Positions 11,267 through 19,982 of a stretch of 64,000 bases of DNA are shown here, piece by piece. The notes under the pieces are model-generated. The model did no database searches. It was not told the DNA's origin and saw only the letters and a list, made by a program, of their open reading frames with translations. A program made the position numbers and the translations under genes. The stretch comes from Streptomyces sp. PCS3-D2 (GTDB taxonomy: Bacteria; Actinomycetota; Actinomycetes; Streptomycetales; Streptomycetaceae). Position 1 is the first letter of the stretch, and every line of letters begins with the position of its first letter. Where the stretch lies: the NCBI RefSeq assembly GCF_000612545.2, contig NZ_CP097800.1, positions 2,973,001 to 3,037,000 of the forward strand. The letters run 5' to 3'.

Positions 11267-12463
11267 TCAGGGGGTCGGCAGGGGCCGCTTCTCCAGCGCG
11301 GCGGCCATCACCTCCGGGAACAGGTCGGGCGTGCAGGCGAAGGCCGGAGCCCCGAGTGCGGCGAGGGCCGCGGCGTGTTCGCGGTCGTAGGCCGGGGCTC
11401 CCTCGTCGGACAGCGCGAGCAGGGTCACGAATTCGACGCCCGCCGCCTTCATCGCGGCGACCCGGCGCAGCATCTCGTTGCGTATGCCGCCCTCGTAGAG
11501 ATCACTGATCAGGACCACGACCGTGTCGGCAGGGCGGGTGATCTTCGACTGGCAGTAGGCGAGGGCCCGGTTGATGTCGGTGCCGCCTCCCAGCTGGGTG
11601 CCGAAGAGGACGTCGACCGGGTCGTCGAGCTGGTCGGTCAGGTCGGCGACCGCGGTGTCGAAGACGACCAGACGGGTGGCGATCGAACGCATGGAGGCGA
11701 GGACCGCGCCGAAGACGGAGGCGTAGACGACGGAGGCCGCCATCGAACCCGACTGGTCGATGCAGAGGATGACCTCCTTCTTCACCGATCGGGCCGCACG
11801 GCCGTAACCGATCAGCCGCTCGGGGACGACGGTGGCGTATTCGGGCAGGTAGTTCTTCAGGTTGGCGCGGATCGTGCGGTCCCAGTCGATGTCGTGGTGG
11901 CGGGGACGGCTGACCCGGGCGGACCGGTCGAGCGCGCCGGTGAGGGTGGCCCGGGTGCGGGTCGCCAGCCGCTTCTCCAGCTGCTCGACCACCGTGCGGA
12001 CCACGGCCCGCGCCGTCTCCTTCGTCGTGTCGGGCATCGCCTTGTTCAAGGAGAGCAGGGTGCCGACCAGGTGGACGTCCGGTTCGACGGCCTCCAGCAT
12101 CTCCGGCTCCAGCAGCAGAGCGGACAGGCCGAGCCGCTCGATCGCGTCGCGCTGCATCACCTGGACCACGGAGCTGGGGAAGTACGTACGGATGTCCCCG
12201 AGCCAGCGGGCCACGTTCGGCGCGGACCCGCCGAGCCCGGCCGACCTGGCCGCCCCCGATACGCGGCGGCCCCCTCCTTCGCCGCCTCCCCCGTACAGCG
12301 CGCCGAGCGCGGCGTCCATCGCCGCGTCCCGCCCGGTCGGTGTGTGGCCCGTCCCGTCGGCGTCTGCCCCGCCGAGCACCATCCGCCACCGCCGCAGCCG
12401 CTCGGCTCCGGCCGGGTCCGCCGTGTCCTGCCCCGCCGCCACGCCCGTCTCCCTGCCGCTCAT
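11267..12463 (-). CDS. VWA-domain protein (CoxE/YehP-like), third gene of the MoxR operon
   Basis: 398 residues from the ATG at 12463 (GGGGGAC upstream). The N-terminal half is helical (residues about 90-200). The C-terminal von Willebrand A domain (about 228-390) has the MIDAS motif DQSGSM (Asp236-Ser-x-Ser), a GGGTDIN loop carrying the MIDAS threonine and an ISDLYEGG acidic loop. The family works as a metal-dependent protein-binding partner of MoxR AAA+ ATPases. It follows the AAA+ and DUF5682 genes on the same strand with a 148-base gap, matching the yehL-yehM-yehP order of E. coli. The client is unknown. Confidence 0.87.
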   Translation of the reverse strand: MSGRETGVAAGQDTADPAGAERLRRWRMVLGGADADGTGHTPTGRDAAMDAALGALYGGGGEGGGRRVSGAARSAGLGGSAPNVARWLGDIRTYFPSSVVQVMQRDAIERLGLSALLLEPEMLEAVEPDVHLVGTLLSLNKAMPDTTKETARAVVRTVVEQLEKRLATRTRATLTGALDRSARVSRPRHHDIDWDRTIRANLKNYLPEYATVVPERLIGYGRAARSVKKEVILCIDQSGSMAASVVYASVFGAVLASMRSIATRLVVFDTAVADLTDQLDDPVDVLFGTQLGGGTDINRALAYCQSKITRPADTVVVLISDLYEGGIRNEMLRRVAAMKAAGVEFVTLLALSDEGAPAYDREHAAALAALGAPAFACTPDLFPEVMAAALEKRPLPTP

Positions 12464-12611
12464 CCGTCCGTCCCCCTGCACTCGTCGTACTCGTGACTCT
12501 TCGATTCCGCCCGCCTGGTCCCGGCCCGCCTGGTCCCGGCCCGCCCGCGTCCGGCCCCGCCAGCGTCCGGGGTGCGGAGGTCCGGGGCAGCGCCCCGCAA
12601 CGGCCGCGCCC

Positions 12612-14900
12612 TCAGACGGCCGCGACCCCGTCGGGAGACGCGAGCAGCATCCGGACCAGCTCCGTCACCGCGTCCGCCCGCTCCCGGTCCAGGTCGGGGG
12701 CGAAGCCTTCGGGGGCGTCGCCCGTCGACCGCGCCGCTCGCGCGGAGGAGGCCGGGCCGCGCCGTACCAGCTCACCCAGGGTCCTTCGCACCCCCGGCTC
12801 GTACGCCCCGAACGTCCGCCTCAGCAACGGGAGCACATCGGTGAAGGCGCGCTCCGGCACGCCCACCAGCCAGCTGTCGATCAGGCCGAGCAGGCGGTCG
12901 TCGTGGACCAGCAGCGTGCCGCCGCCCGAACTCCCGCCCGCGAAGCCCTCGATCCAGCCCGCCGCGTCGGCGGGCGAAGCGGCCGGGGACAGGGCGAGCC
13001 CCATCAGCCGGGCCGTCTCCCCGGCTTCCAGCCGCCCGTCGTCGAGAAGCAGCCGGGCCGCTCGGCCCCGGATGACGCCCGGCACGGTGTCCCGCTCGGC
13101 CAGCGTCCGCAGCACGGCGGACCAGCGCTCCCGCAGCCCGTCGCCGGTGTCCGCCAGCAGGCCGACCGCCGCGTGCACCCCGTCGACGTGGTCGCGCAGC
13201 TCCGCCGCCGCGTCAGCGTCCAGGCCGGCCGCGCAGGCCGGGGGGAGCGCGACGCATATCCGCTCGGCGAGGCCGGCCGCGACCGCCCCGAGCGCCGTCG
13301 CGTCGGTGCCCCGCACGTCGCCGTAGCGCAGCGAACGGGCCAGTGCCGGCAAGGCCTTCGCGAGCCGGGCGACGTCCGTGTCCAGCGCGGCGCGGTCGGC
13401 GAGGGCCCGCAGTACGGCCGGGAGGGCCCCGGCCAGTCCGGCCAGCAGGCACCGCTCGGCCAGCGCCGTGATCTCGGCCAGTTCCCCGGCGCCCGCGGCG
13501 TCCGCCTCCGCCTTGGCCGTGGCCGCCGCACGGACGGTGGTGCCCCAGATCCCGGCTTCGGCGACCCGCACGGACAGCTCCGGCTCCCAGCGCAGCCGCC
13601 AGGTCTCCCGGAAGGTGCCGGTGCTGCTGCGGGAGGCCGTCGGGGTGCCCCAGTCGATGCCGAGCAGCCGCAGCCGGTGCAGCAGCCGGGACTTCGCGGC
13701 ATCGGTGTCCTTGCGCAGGTCGAGCTCCAGCTCGCGGTCCCGCGCCTCCGCCTTGAGCCGCAGCGACCGCTGCCGGCGCGTCAGGTCGCGCTGGAGCGGT
13801 ACGACGGGCGCCGCGTCCGGCACCTCGCCGAGCACGTCGCCGACCACGAGGCGGTCCCCGATGAGGGCGAGCGGTACATCGGAGCCGTCGCACATCACCG
13901 CCCGGACGGCTTCCAGGGTCTCCGTCAGGCCGGGCAGGGGCCTGCCCCGCATCGCGGCCAGGGCCCCGGCCAGCCGGACCGCCTCGATGACGTGCGCCGA
14001 GGAGACCTGCCGGTCCTCCTCGCGCAGCAGGCCGGCGACCTTGGTCAGCCATCGCTCGATGGGCCGGTCACGGACGGAGAACAGGTGGGCGTACCAGCCG
14101 GGCGAGGTGATCCCCGCTCCGTACCCGCCGGCCCGGGCGAGCCGGCGGTGGGTCCACGGCACCCAGGTGGTCTCCACCTTGACCTTCGGCAGTCCGCTCA
14201 GTAGCGCCTTGTCGGCGGCCACGGTGGTCTTCGCCCGCAGCGCCGGGACGTGCCAGGCTCCGCACACCACGGCGTACCCGTCACCGAACTCGCGGCGGGC
14301 GGCGCGCATCCGCTGCCTCATGTACGCCTCGCGCACCAGGTCGCGGCGGTGGCCGCCGTCGCCGTACGCCTCGCGCAGGGCCCCCATGGCCTCCCCCAGC
14401 GCCTCGAACGCGCCGAGCGCCTCCTCCCCCGCACCGGCGCTCCCCCGGTGCTCGACGACGTCCTCCCACCAGCGCTCGGCGTCGTCGTACCCGGCGGTCT
14501 CGGCGAGCACCGCGAGGGGGTCGAGCCGGACCGCGTCGGGCTCGGCGTGGTCCGCGTCCGGCTCGGCGGCGGCCAGCGCATGCGCGGCGGGCAGGTCCAT
14601 GAACCGGACCGGTACGCCGGACTCCTGCGCCCAGCGGATCGCCACCCACTCCGGGGAGAAGTCGGCGAGCGGCCAGAACGCGGCTCGGCCCGGGTCGTCC
14701 GCCGCGTGCGCGAGCAGCGCCACGGGAGGCCGCATGCCGGGGTCGGCGGCCAGTGCGAGCAGCGCGTCCCCTTCGGGCGGCCCCTCGATCAGCACGGCCG
14801 CCGGGCGGGCCGCCTCCAGGGCGGAGCGGACGGCTCGGGCCGATCCCGGCCCGTGGTGGCGCACGCCGAGGAGCAGTGGGCCCTGGCGGGCGGTGCTCAC
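12612..14900 (-). CDS. DUF5682 (YehM-like) protein
   Basis: 762 residues, GTG start. It opens with LLLGVRHHGPGSARAV and VLIEGPPEGDALLAL, the DUF5682 signature (a TraB/ChaN-like GxRHxGP ... EGPP fold start), and has FWPLADFSPEW and VCGAWHVPAL segments in the first 330 residues. The remainder is alpha-helical and Ala/Leu rich. Its GTG overlaps the TGA of the AAA+ gene (GTGA), so it is translationally coupled between the ATPase and the VWA gene. No activity is established for the family; the conserved His/Glu positions make a metal site possible but unproven. Confidence 0.85.
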   Translation of the reverse strand: MSTARQGPLLLGVRHHGPGSARAVRSALEAARPAAVLIEGPPEGDALLALAADPGMRPPVALLAHAADDPGRAAFWPLADFSPEWVAIRWAQESGVPVRFMDLPAAHALAAAEPDADHAEPDAVRLDPLAVLAETAGYDDAERWWEDVVEHRGSAGAGEEALGAFEALGEAMGALREAYGDGGHRRDLVREAYMRQRMRAARREFGDGYAVVCGAWHVPALRAKTTVAADKALLSGLPKVKVETTWVPWTHRRLARAGGYGAGITSPGWYAHLFSVRDRPIERWLTKVAGLLREEDRQVSSAHVIEAVRLAGALAAMRGRPLPGLTETLEAVRAVMCDGSDVPLALIGDRLVVGDVLGEVPDAAPVVPLQRDLTRRQRSLRLKAEARDRELELDLRKDTDAAKSRLLHRLRLLGIDWGTPTASRSSTGTFRETWRLRWEPELSVRVAEAGIWGTTVRAAATAKAEADAAGAGELAEITALAERCLLAGLAGALPAVLRALADRAALDTDVARLAKALPALARSLRYGDVRGTDATALGAVAAGLAERICVALPPACAAGLDADAAAELRDHVDGVHAAVGLLADTGDGLRERWSAVLRTLAERDTVPGVIRGRAARLLLDDGRLEAGETARLMGLALSPAASPADAAGWIEGFAGGSSGGGTLLVHDDRLLGLIDSWLVGVPERAFTDVLPLLRRTFGAYEPGVRRTLGELVRRGPASSARAARSTGDAPEGFAPDLDRERADAVTELVRMLLASPDGVAAV

Positions 14901-16003
14901 GCGGTCACCTCCCGGCAGGCCCGGTAGAAGTCCTTCCAGCCGTCACGCTCGCGGACCACGGCCTCCAGGTACTCCTGCCAGACCACCTTGTCGGCCGCCG
15001 GATCCCGCACGACGGCGCCGAGGATCCCCGCGGCCACGTCGGAGGGGCGCAGTACGCCGTCCCCGAAGTGGGCGGCCAGGGCGAGGCCGTTGGTGACGAC
15101 GGAGATGGCCTCTGCCGTGGAGAGGGTGCCGCTGGGCGACTTGACCTTCGTCCGGCCGTCGTCGGTGACCCCGTCGCGCAGCTCCCGGAAGACGGTGACG
15201 ACGCGGCGGATCTCCTCCAGTCCCTCGGGCCCGGCCGGCAGGTCGAGGGAGCGGCCCATCTGGTCGACGCGCCGGGCCACGATGTCGACCTCGGCGTCGG
15301 CGGTGGCGGGCAGTGGCAGGACGACGGTGTTGAAGCGGCGGCGCAGGGCGCTGGAGAGCTCATTGACCCCGCGGTCGCGGTCGTTGGCGGTGGCGATGAG
15401 GTTGAAGCCGCGCACGGCCTGGACCTCTTCGCCGAGCTCCGGTATCGGCAGCGTCTTCTCGGACAGGACGGTGATGAGGGTGTCCTGGACGTCGGCGGGG
15501 ATGCGGGTGAGCTCCTCGACGCGGGCGGTCATGCCCTGGGCCATGGCCCGCATGACGGGGCTGGGGACGAGCGCCTCGCGGCTGGGGCCGTGGGCGAGGA
15601 GCCGGGCGTAGTTCCAGCCGTACCGGATGGCCTCCTCGGGGGTGCCGGCGGTGCCCTGGACGAGGAGGGTGGAGTCCCCGCTGACGGCGGCCGCGAGGTG
15701 TTCGGACACCCAGGTCTTGGCGGTGCCGGGAACGCCGAGCAGCAGCAGGGCGCGGTCGGTGGCGAGGGTGGTGACGGCGACCTCGACGATGCGGCGCGGT
15801 CCCACGTACTTGGGTGTGATCACCGTGCCGTCGTCGAGCGTGCCGCCGAGCAGGTAGGTGGCGACGGCCCGGGGGGAGAGCTTCCAGCGGGTCGGGCGGG
15901 GCCTGTCGTCGGCGTCCGCCAGGGCTTTCAGTTCGTGCGCGAAGGCGTCTTCGGCGTGCGGTCGCAGCGCCTCGGTGCCGATGCCGTTCTCGGACTTGCT
16001 CAT
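14897..16003 (-). CDS. MoxR-family AAA+ ATPase (YehL-like)
   Basis: 368 residues, ATG at 16003 with GGAGGGGG upstream. Walker A is GVPGTAKT (90-97, Lys96). The Walker-B region is degenerate-looking, as in this subfamily (VEELTRIPADVQDTLI). Sensor 1 is NLIATANDRDRG, followed by ALRRRFNTVVLPLP carrying the arginine finger region. It is the first gene of the operon AAA+/DUF5682/VWA. MoxR ATPases act as chaperone-like remodelling machines with VWA partners. It is divergent from the SWIM gene, and its promoter region carries a RecA-NDp-like sequence. Confidence 0.9.
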   Translation of the reverse strand: MSKSENGIGTEALRPHAEDAFAHELKALADADDRPRPTRWKLSPRAVATYLLGGTLDDGTVITPKYVGPRRIVEVAVTTLATDRALLLLGVPGTAKTWVSEHLAAAVSGDSTLLVQGTAGTPEEAIRYGWNYARLLAHGPSREALVPSPVMRAMAQGMTARVEELTRIPADVQDTLITVLSEKTLPIPELGEEVQAVRGFNLIATANDRDRGVNELSSALRRRFNTVVLPLPATADAEVDIVARRVDQMGRSLDLPAGPEGLEEIRRVVTVFRELRDGVTDDGRTKVKSPSGTLSTAEAISVVTNGLALAAHFGDGVLRPSDVAAGILGAVVRDPAADKVVWQEYLEAVVRERDGWKDFYRACREVTA

Positions 16004-16047
16004 GGTCCCCCTCCATTGCTCGGCAGTCGCTCCCGACTGCTGTTCCC

Positions 16048-16070
16048 ACGGTGCACCACGCCACTGACAA
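16048..16070 (-). promoter_or_regulatory. RecA-NDp/PafBC-type promoter candidate for the MoxR operon
   Basis: Read on the minus strand: TTGTCAGTG (16070-16062), 8 bases, then CACCGT (16053-16048). The -35 half is a perfect match to TTGTCRGTG; the -10 half keeps A2 and T6 of TAnnnT but has C at position 1. Predicted transcription start is about 35-40 bases before the ATG at 16003. Confidence 0.55.
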
Positions 16071-16107
16071 CGCCCCCAACTCAGCGCGTTGTTGCAGGTC
16101 AGGGCGA

Positions 16108-16130
16108 TTGTCAGAGGGGGTCTCTACGGT
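16108..16130 (+). promoter_or_regulatory. RecA-NDp/PafBC-type promoter candidate for the SWIM gene
   Basis: TTGTCAGAG (16108-16116), exactly 8 bases, then TACGGT (16125-16130). It matches the damage-response consensus TTGTCRGTG-N8-TAnnnT at all but one defined position. The ATG at 16138 lies 8 bases after the -10, so the transcript would be leaderless, which explains the absence of a convincing ribosome binding site. Confidence 0.6.
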
Positions 16131-16137
16131 GGTTTCC

Positions 16138-17481
16138 ATGACTGAGCAGGGGGTCCGCTGGACGGCGGAACAGGTACTGGCCCTGGCTCCTGACGATGCC
16201 TCACGCAAAGCGGGCGGCAGACTCGGTGGGGCAGGGCCGTGGTCACAGATCGGAGGTTCCGCTTCCGGTTCTGTGTGGGGGCTGTGCAAGGGCAGCGGCA
16301 GCAATCCGTACCGGACGGTCGTCGACCTGACCGGACCGGCCTACATGTGCTCCTGCCCAAGCCGGAAGTTCCCGTGCAAGCACGCGCTGGGACTGCTCCT
16401 GCTCTGGTCCGCCGAGGGGGTCGGCGAGCCCGGGGAAGCTCCGGACTGGGCCGCACAGTGGCTGGCGGACCGGGCGGCCCGGGCCGCGCGCCCGGCGGCC
16501 GGGGCGGCCCGACCGGTCGACGAGGAGGGGGCCCGGCGCAGGGCCGGCCGGCGGGCGGCGCGCGTCGGCGCGGGCGTGACCGAGCTGGAACAGCGGCTGG
16601 CCGATCTGCTGCGCGGCGGCCTCGCGGGCCAGGAGCAGGCCGGTTACGGGGCGTGGGAGGAGACCGCGGCCCGGATGGTGGACGCACAGGCACCCGGACT
16701 GGCGGGGCGCGTGAGGGAGTTGGCGACGATACCCGGTTGCGGCCCGGGCTGGCCCGCCCGGATGCTGGAGGAGGCGGCGCTGCTGCACCTGCTGGACCGG
16801 GCCTGGATGGGGGTGACGGGGCTTCCGGACCAGTTGGCGGCGACCGTGCGCAGCCGGGTGGGACTGCCGGCCTCCGGGGAGGGGGAGGCCGTACGGGACC
16901 GTTGGCTGGTGCTCGCACAGTACGACTCGGTGTCGCCGGACGGACGGCTCACCACCCGCCGGACATGGCTGCGCGGGCTGGCGGGCGGACGGCCCGCGCT
17001 GGTGCTGGACTTCGGGCCGCCCGGGCGGCTGCCTGCGCTGGCGCTGCCGGTGGGGCTGGTGCTGGAGGCGGAGATGCGCTTCCGGCCCGGGTCGGCGGGG
17101 CTGCGGGCGGACCTCGGAGAAAGCCGCGCGACGGCCGCACCGTGCCCGGAGGTTCCGGCCGGAGTGAGCACGGGGGCGGCTCTGGAGGCCTACGGGGCGG
17201 CGCTACGGGACGACCCGTGGTTGGAGTCCTGGCCTGTGGTGCTCGGGCCGGTGGTTCCGATACCGGGAGAGCTCGGCTGGCAGCTGGCGGACGCGGAGGG
17301 CACCTCCGCCCTGCCGGTGCCCCTCACCGGGGCGGGCAGCCGCTCCCGAGGGGGCCTGTGGCAGCTGGCCGCGTTGTCGGGCGGGGGCCCGGTGACGGTC
17401 TTCGGCGAGTGCGGACACCGCGGATTCACCCCTCTGACGGCCTGGCAGCCGGACTCGCCGGAGCCGGTCGCCCTGTCCTGA
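16138..17481 (+). CDS. SWIM zinc-finger protein (YehQ-like)
   Basis: 447 residues from the ATG at 16138. The SWIM motif is complete: Cys71-x-Cys73-x6-Cys80-x-His82 in MCSCPSRKFPCKHALGL. The rest is Arg/Ala/Gly rich in the middle (about 105-150) and then a mixed domain with DSVSPDGRLTTRRTWLRGL. SWIM fingers bind DNA or proteins, and E. coli YehQ carries one next to a MoxR ATPase. The gene is divergent from the MoxR/DUF5682/VWA operon and is followed by the DUF5691 gene. The start was chosen because the SWIM-family N-terminus (RWTAEQVLALAPDD) begins here and fits the leaderless promoter. Confidence 0.85.
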   Translation: MTEQGVRWTAEQVLALAPDDASRKAGGRLGGAGPWSQIGGSASGSVWGLCKGSGSNPYRTVVDLTGPAYMCSCPSRKFPCKHALGLLLLWSAEGVGEPGEAPDWAAQWLADRAARAARPAAGAARPVDEEGARRRAGRRAARVGAGVTELEQRLADLLRGGLAGQEQAGYGAWEETAARMVDAQAPGLAGRVRELATIPGCGPGWPARMLEEAALLHLLDRAWMGVTGLPDQLAATVRSRVGLPASGEGEAVRDRWLVLAQYDSVSPDGRLTTRRTWLRGLAGGRPALVLDFGPPGRLPALALPVGLVLEAEMRFRPGSAGLRADLGESRATAAPCPEVPAGVSTGAALEAYGAALRDDPWLESWPVVLGPVVPIPGELGWQLADAEGTSALPVPLTGAGSRSRGGLWQLAALSGGGPVTVFGECGHRGFTPLTAWQPDSPEPVALS

Positions 17482-17734
17482 GCGGGGCGGGAGGGACCGC
17501 CACGGAGCAAGGGGGCCTGGGGGGTCCTGTGCCGTCGCGCGGCGGTGGCAGGAAGAAGAGCGGCGCCGGGGGGCGCCGTGCACGCAACGACGAGAAGCCG
17601 GGGGGCTTTCATGAACGACAACCACGCCAGCTGAGCGGATTCGCACGGCACATCGACCGCCTCGGTCCCGCGGAGGGGGCGGGACCGGGGCATTGAAAAG
17701 ACGACCGAGGACGAGCGGCGAGGGAGGGGCACCG
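17482..17734. other. Spacer between SWIM and DUF5691 genes
   Basis: 253 bases with no convincing gene. An 8-codon mini-ORF (ATGAACGACAACCACGCC..., about 17610) is preceded by a G-rich run, but nothing supports expression. The spacer ends with GGGAGG, the ribosome binding site of the DUF5691 gene. Confidence 0.4.
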
Positions 17735-19309
17735 ATGGGCGAGGGTGACGAGAGGTACGGGGAGTGGCAGGAGCTGGTCGGTGCCGCGCTGCTGGGCACC
17801 GACCGGCGCCGGGGCGGGGGCCCGGTCGGCTCGCCGGAGGCGCTGCTGGACGCGGCGGCCGTGCACGCCGTCCGCCGCCGCGCCGGTCTGCGGCCGGCGG
17901 TGGCGCGGCCGCGGCCGGAGCCCGCGCCCCACGACCTCCGGCCGGCGCCGCCGGAGGCGGCGGGCCGCCGGCTCGCGCACCTGCTGGCGGACCGTACCGG
18001 CGGGGGTGGTGGGCGGCGCGGGGCGGCCCCGGATCTGACGGAGCTGCTCCCGCAGTGGCTGGCCGCGGCCGGCCGGCACGGCTACCGCGCGCCCGCCGCG
18101 CTCGTGCCGGCTCTGCTGGACGCGGCCCGGGCGCGCACGGACCTGCGCCCGCAGGCACTGGCTCTGGCCGGGCCGCGGGGACTGTGGCTGGCACGGATGA
18201 ATCCGGACTGGCGGTTCGCCCTGCGTGGCGGGGCGGGCGGCGGCGAACTGCCGGACGTGACCGACCCGTCCGCGGTGGAACGGCTGTGGGAGGAGGGGCT
18301 GTTCGCCGAGCGGGTGGCACTGCTCGGTGCCGTACGCGCGCATGACCCGGCCGCCGCACCGCGGCTGCTGGCGACGACCTGGGCGAGCGAACGGGCCGAG
18401 GACCGGCTGATGTTCCTCGACTCGCTGAGGGTGGGGCTGTCCCTGCAGGACGAGTCCTTCCTGGAGGCGGCGCTGGACGATCGCAGCCGCAATGTCCGCG
18501 CGACGGCGGCCGAACTGCTGTCGGCGCTGCCGCAGTCGGCGCTGGCGGGCCGGATGGCCGTGCGCGCGCTGGCCTGCGTGGGACCCGAGGGGGTGACGCC
18601 GCCGACGGAGTGCGACGGGGGGATGCTCCGCGACGGGGTGGTCAAGCGGCCGCCCGCCGGCCGCGGGGAGCGGGCCTGGTGGCTCGGCCAGCTGGTCGAG
18701 GCCGCACCGCTGTCCTGCTGGCGGGAGCGGTTCGGGGGCATGGGCCCGGCGGAGACGGTGGCGCTGCCGGTGGCAGCGGCCGAGGGCTGGGCGGAGGAAC
18801 TGCACGCGGCGTGGTGCCGGGCCGCGGTGCGCCAGCGCGACCCGGAATGGTCGCGCGCCCTGTTGGGTCCGGCGTCGGCGCCGCCCGCGGCAGGTCCGGG
18901 CACGGCCTCGCTCGCGGAGCGGGCCAAGCTGCTGGAGACCCTGCCCGACGGAGAACGGGCCGAGTGGGTCGCGGAGTTCGTCCGGGCGCACGGCCTGTCG
19001 GAGGCCTTCCAGCTGCTCGGCGTGTGCGTGGTGCCGTGGGCGGGAGCGCTGGGCCGGGCCGTCGTCGACGCGCTGGACACCGCCCGGGAAGCCGGCAGCT
19101 ACCCGTGGAGCTTCAGCGGGGTGATGGGCCTGGCGGAGCGCTGCCTCGACCCCGGCGAGGCCGGCCGCCTGGAAGCCCTGACCGCCGCCGCGGAGGAGCC
19201 GCCGGACGCGACCCCGGGTGCGGCCGCGTACTGGGCCGAGGCCTTCCAGCGCCTGGTGGCCACACTTCGACTGCGCGCGACGATGCTGTCGGAACTCGCG
19301 CCGGCCTGA
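17735..19309 (+). CDS. DUF5691 family protein
   Basis: 524 residues from the ATG at 17735, which has GGGAGG 8 bases upstream; the frame is open for 14 codons further, but without a site. It begins YGEWQELVGAALLGTDRR, the DUF5691 start. The body is made of helical, Ala/Leu-rich repeats resembling HEAT units (for example LDDRSRNVRATAAELLSALP). That implies a scaffold rather than an enzyme. It follows the SWIM gene on the same strand, as in other actinobacterial versions of this cluster. Function unknown. Confidence 0.8.
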   Translation: MGEGDERYGEWQELVGAALLGTDRRRGGGPVGSPEALLDAAAVHAVRRRAGLRPAVARPRPEPAPHDLRPAPPEAAGRRLAHLLADRTGGGGGRRGAAPDLTELLPQWLAAAGRHGYRAPAALVPALLDAARARTDLRPQALALAGPRGLWLARMNPDWRFALRGGAGGGELPDVTDPSAVERLWEEGLFAERVALLGAVRAHDPAAAPRLLATTWASERAEDRLMFLDSLRVGLSLQDESFLEAALDDRSRNVRATAAELLSALPQSALAGRMAVRALACVGPEGVTPPTECDGGMLRDGVVKRPPAGRGERAWWLGQLVEAAPLSCWRERFGGMGPAETVALPVAAAEGWAEELHAAWCRAAVRQRDPEWSRALLGPASAPPAAGPGTASLAERAKLLETLPDGERAEWVAEFVRAHGLSEAFQLLGVCVVPWAGALGRAVVDALDTAREAGSYPWSFSGVMGLAERCLDPGEAGRLEALTAAAEEPPDATPGAAAYWAEAFQRLVATLRLRATMLSELAPA

Positions 19310-19392
19310 CCTACGGCGGGCTGCCGGGCCGGGGACCGGGCCCCGCCCCCGGACCCCGCGCCCCGACCACCGGCGGGGCCGAAGCGGCCGGG

Positions 19393-19794
19393 CTACCGAC
19401 GGACGTGGGCGTGGACCCACTCCACGATGGAGGTCGTCGTCGCGCCCGGGGTGAAGATCTCGGCCACGCCCTTCTCCTTCAGCGGGGCGATGTCGTCCTC
19501 CGGGATGATGCCGCCACCGAAGACCTGGATGTCCTCCGCGTCGCGCTCCTTGAGGAGTTCCAGCACGCGCGCGAAGAGCGTGTTGTGGGCACCCGAGAGG
19601 ATCGAGAGCCCGATCGCGTCGGCGTCCTCCTGGATCGCGGTGTCCACGATCTGCTCCGGGGTCTGGTGGAGGCCCGTGTAGATGACCTCCATGCCCGCGT
19701 CCCGCAGCGCACGCGCGATCACCTTGGCCCCGCGGTCGTGGCCGTCGAGACCCGGCTTGGCCACCACCACACGGATCGGACCGGTCACACCCAT
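19393..19794 (-). CDS. icmB: Cobalamin-binding small subunit of isobutyryl-CoA-type mutase
   Basis: 133 residues, a free-standing B12-binding domain. The DxHxxG cobalamin motif is Asp17-Gly-His19-Asp-Arg-Gly22, the SxL stretch is GLSILSGAH, and the dimethylbenzimidazole-tail loop is [11 protein letters not shown]. The length matches IcmB of Streptomyces (about 136). It pairs with a separately encoded large subunit, not in this window, to isomerise isobutyryl-CoA and n-butyryl-CoA. The ATG at 19794 has GGGAGG upstream. A methylmalonyl-CoA mutase small subunit is the alternative, but those are usually fused or much longer. Confidence 0.88.
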   Translation of the reverse strand: MGVTGPIRVVVAKPGLDGHDRGAKVIARALRDAGMEVIYTGLHQTPEQIVDTAIQEDADAIGLSILSGAHNTLFARVLELLKERDAEDIQVFGGGIIPEDDIAPLKEKGVAEIFTPGATTTSIVEWVHAHVRR

Positions 19795-19810
19795 CGCACT
19801 GCCTCCCGAG

Positions 19811-19824
19811 TGAACGAACGTTAA
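19811..19824. promoter_or_regulatory. TetR-type dyad TnAACGnnCGTTnA-like site before icmB
   Basis: TGAACGAACGTTAA reads on the minus strand as TTAACG-TT-CGTTCA, with AACG/CGTT arms. It lies 17-30 bases upstream of the icmB ATG, between the start codon and a possible promoter (minus-strand TTGACC at 19859-19854, GATGCT at 19834-19829). That position suits a repressor operator. The regulator is unidentified. Confidence 0.4.
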
Positions 19825-19982
19825 GTACAGCATCGCGCACGCTGCCGTTTCGCGGTCAAGCACGAGGGGGAAATCACACGTGGGACGGCATTGCGCCACC
19901 GCGCCGGCAGCCGCACGGCACGGTGGCGCGGCGGCCGTCGTCCCGGGACGAGGAGTCCCAGGAGGATCACAGGAGGCCGTCG

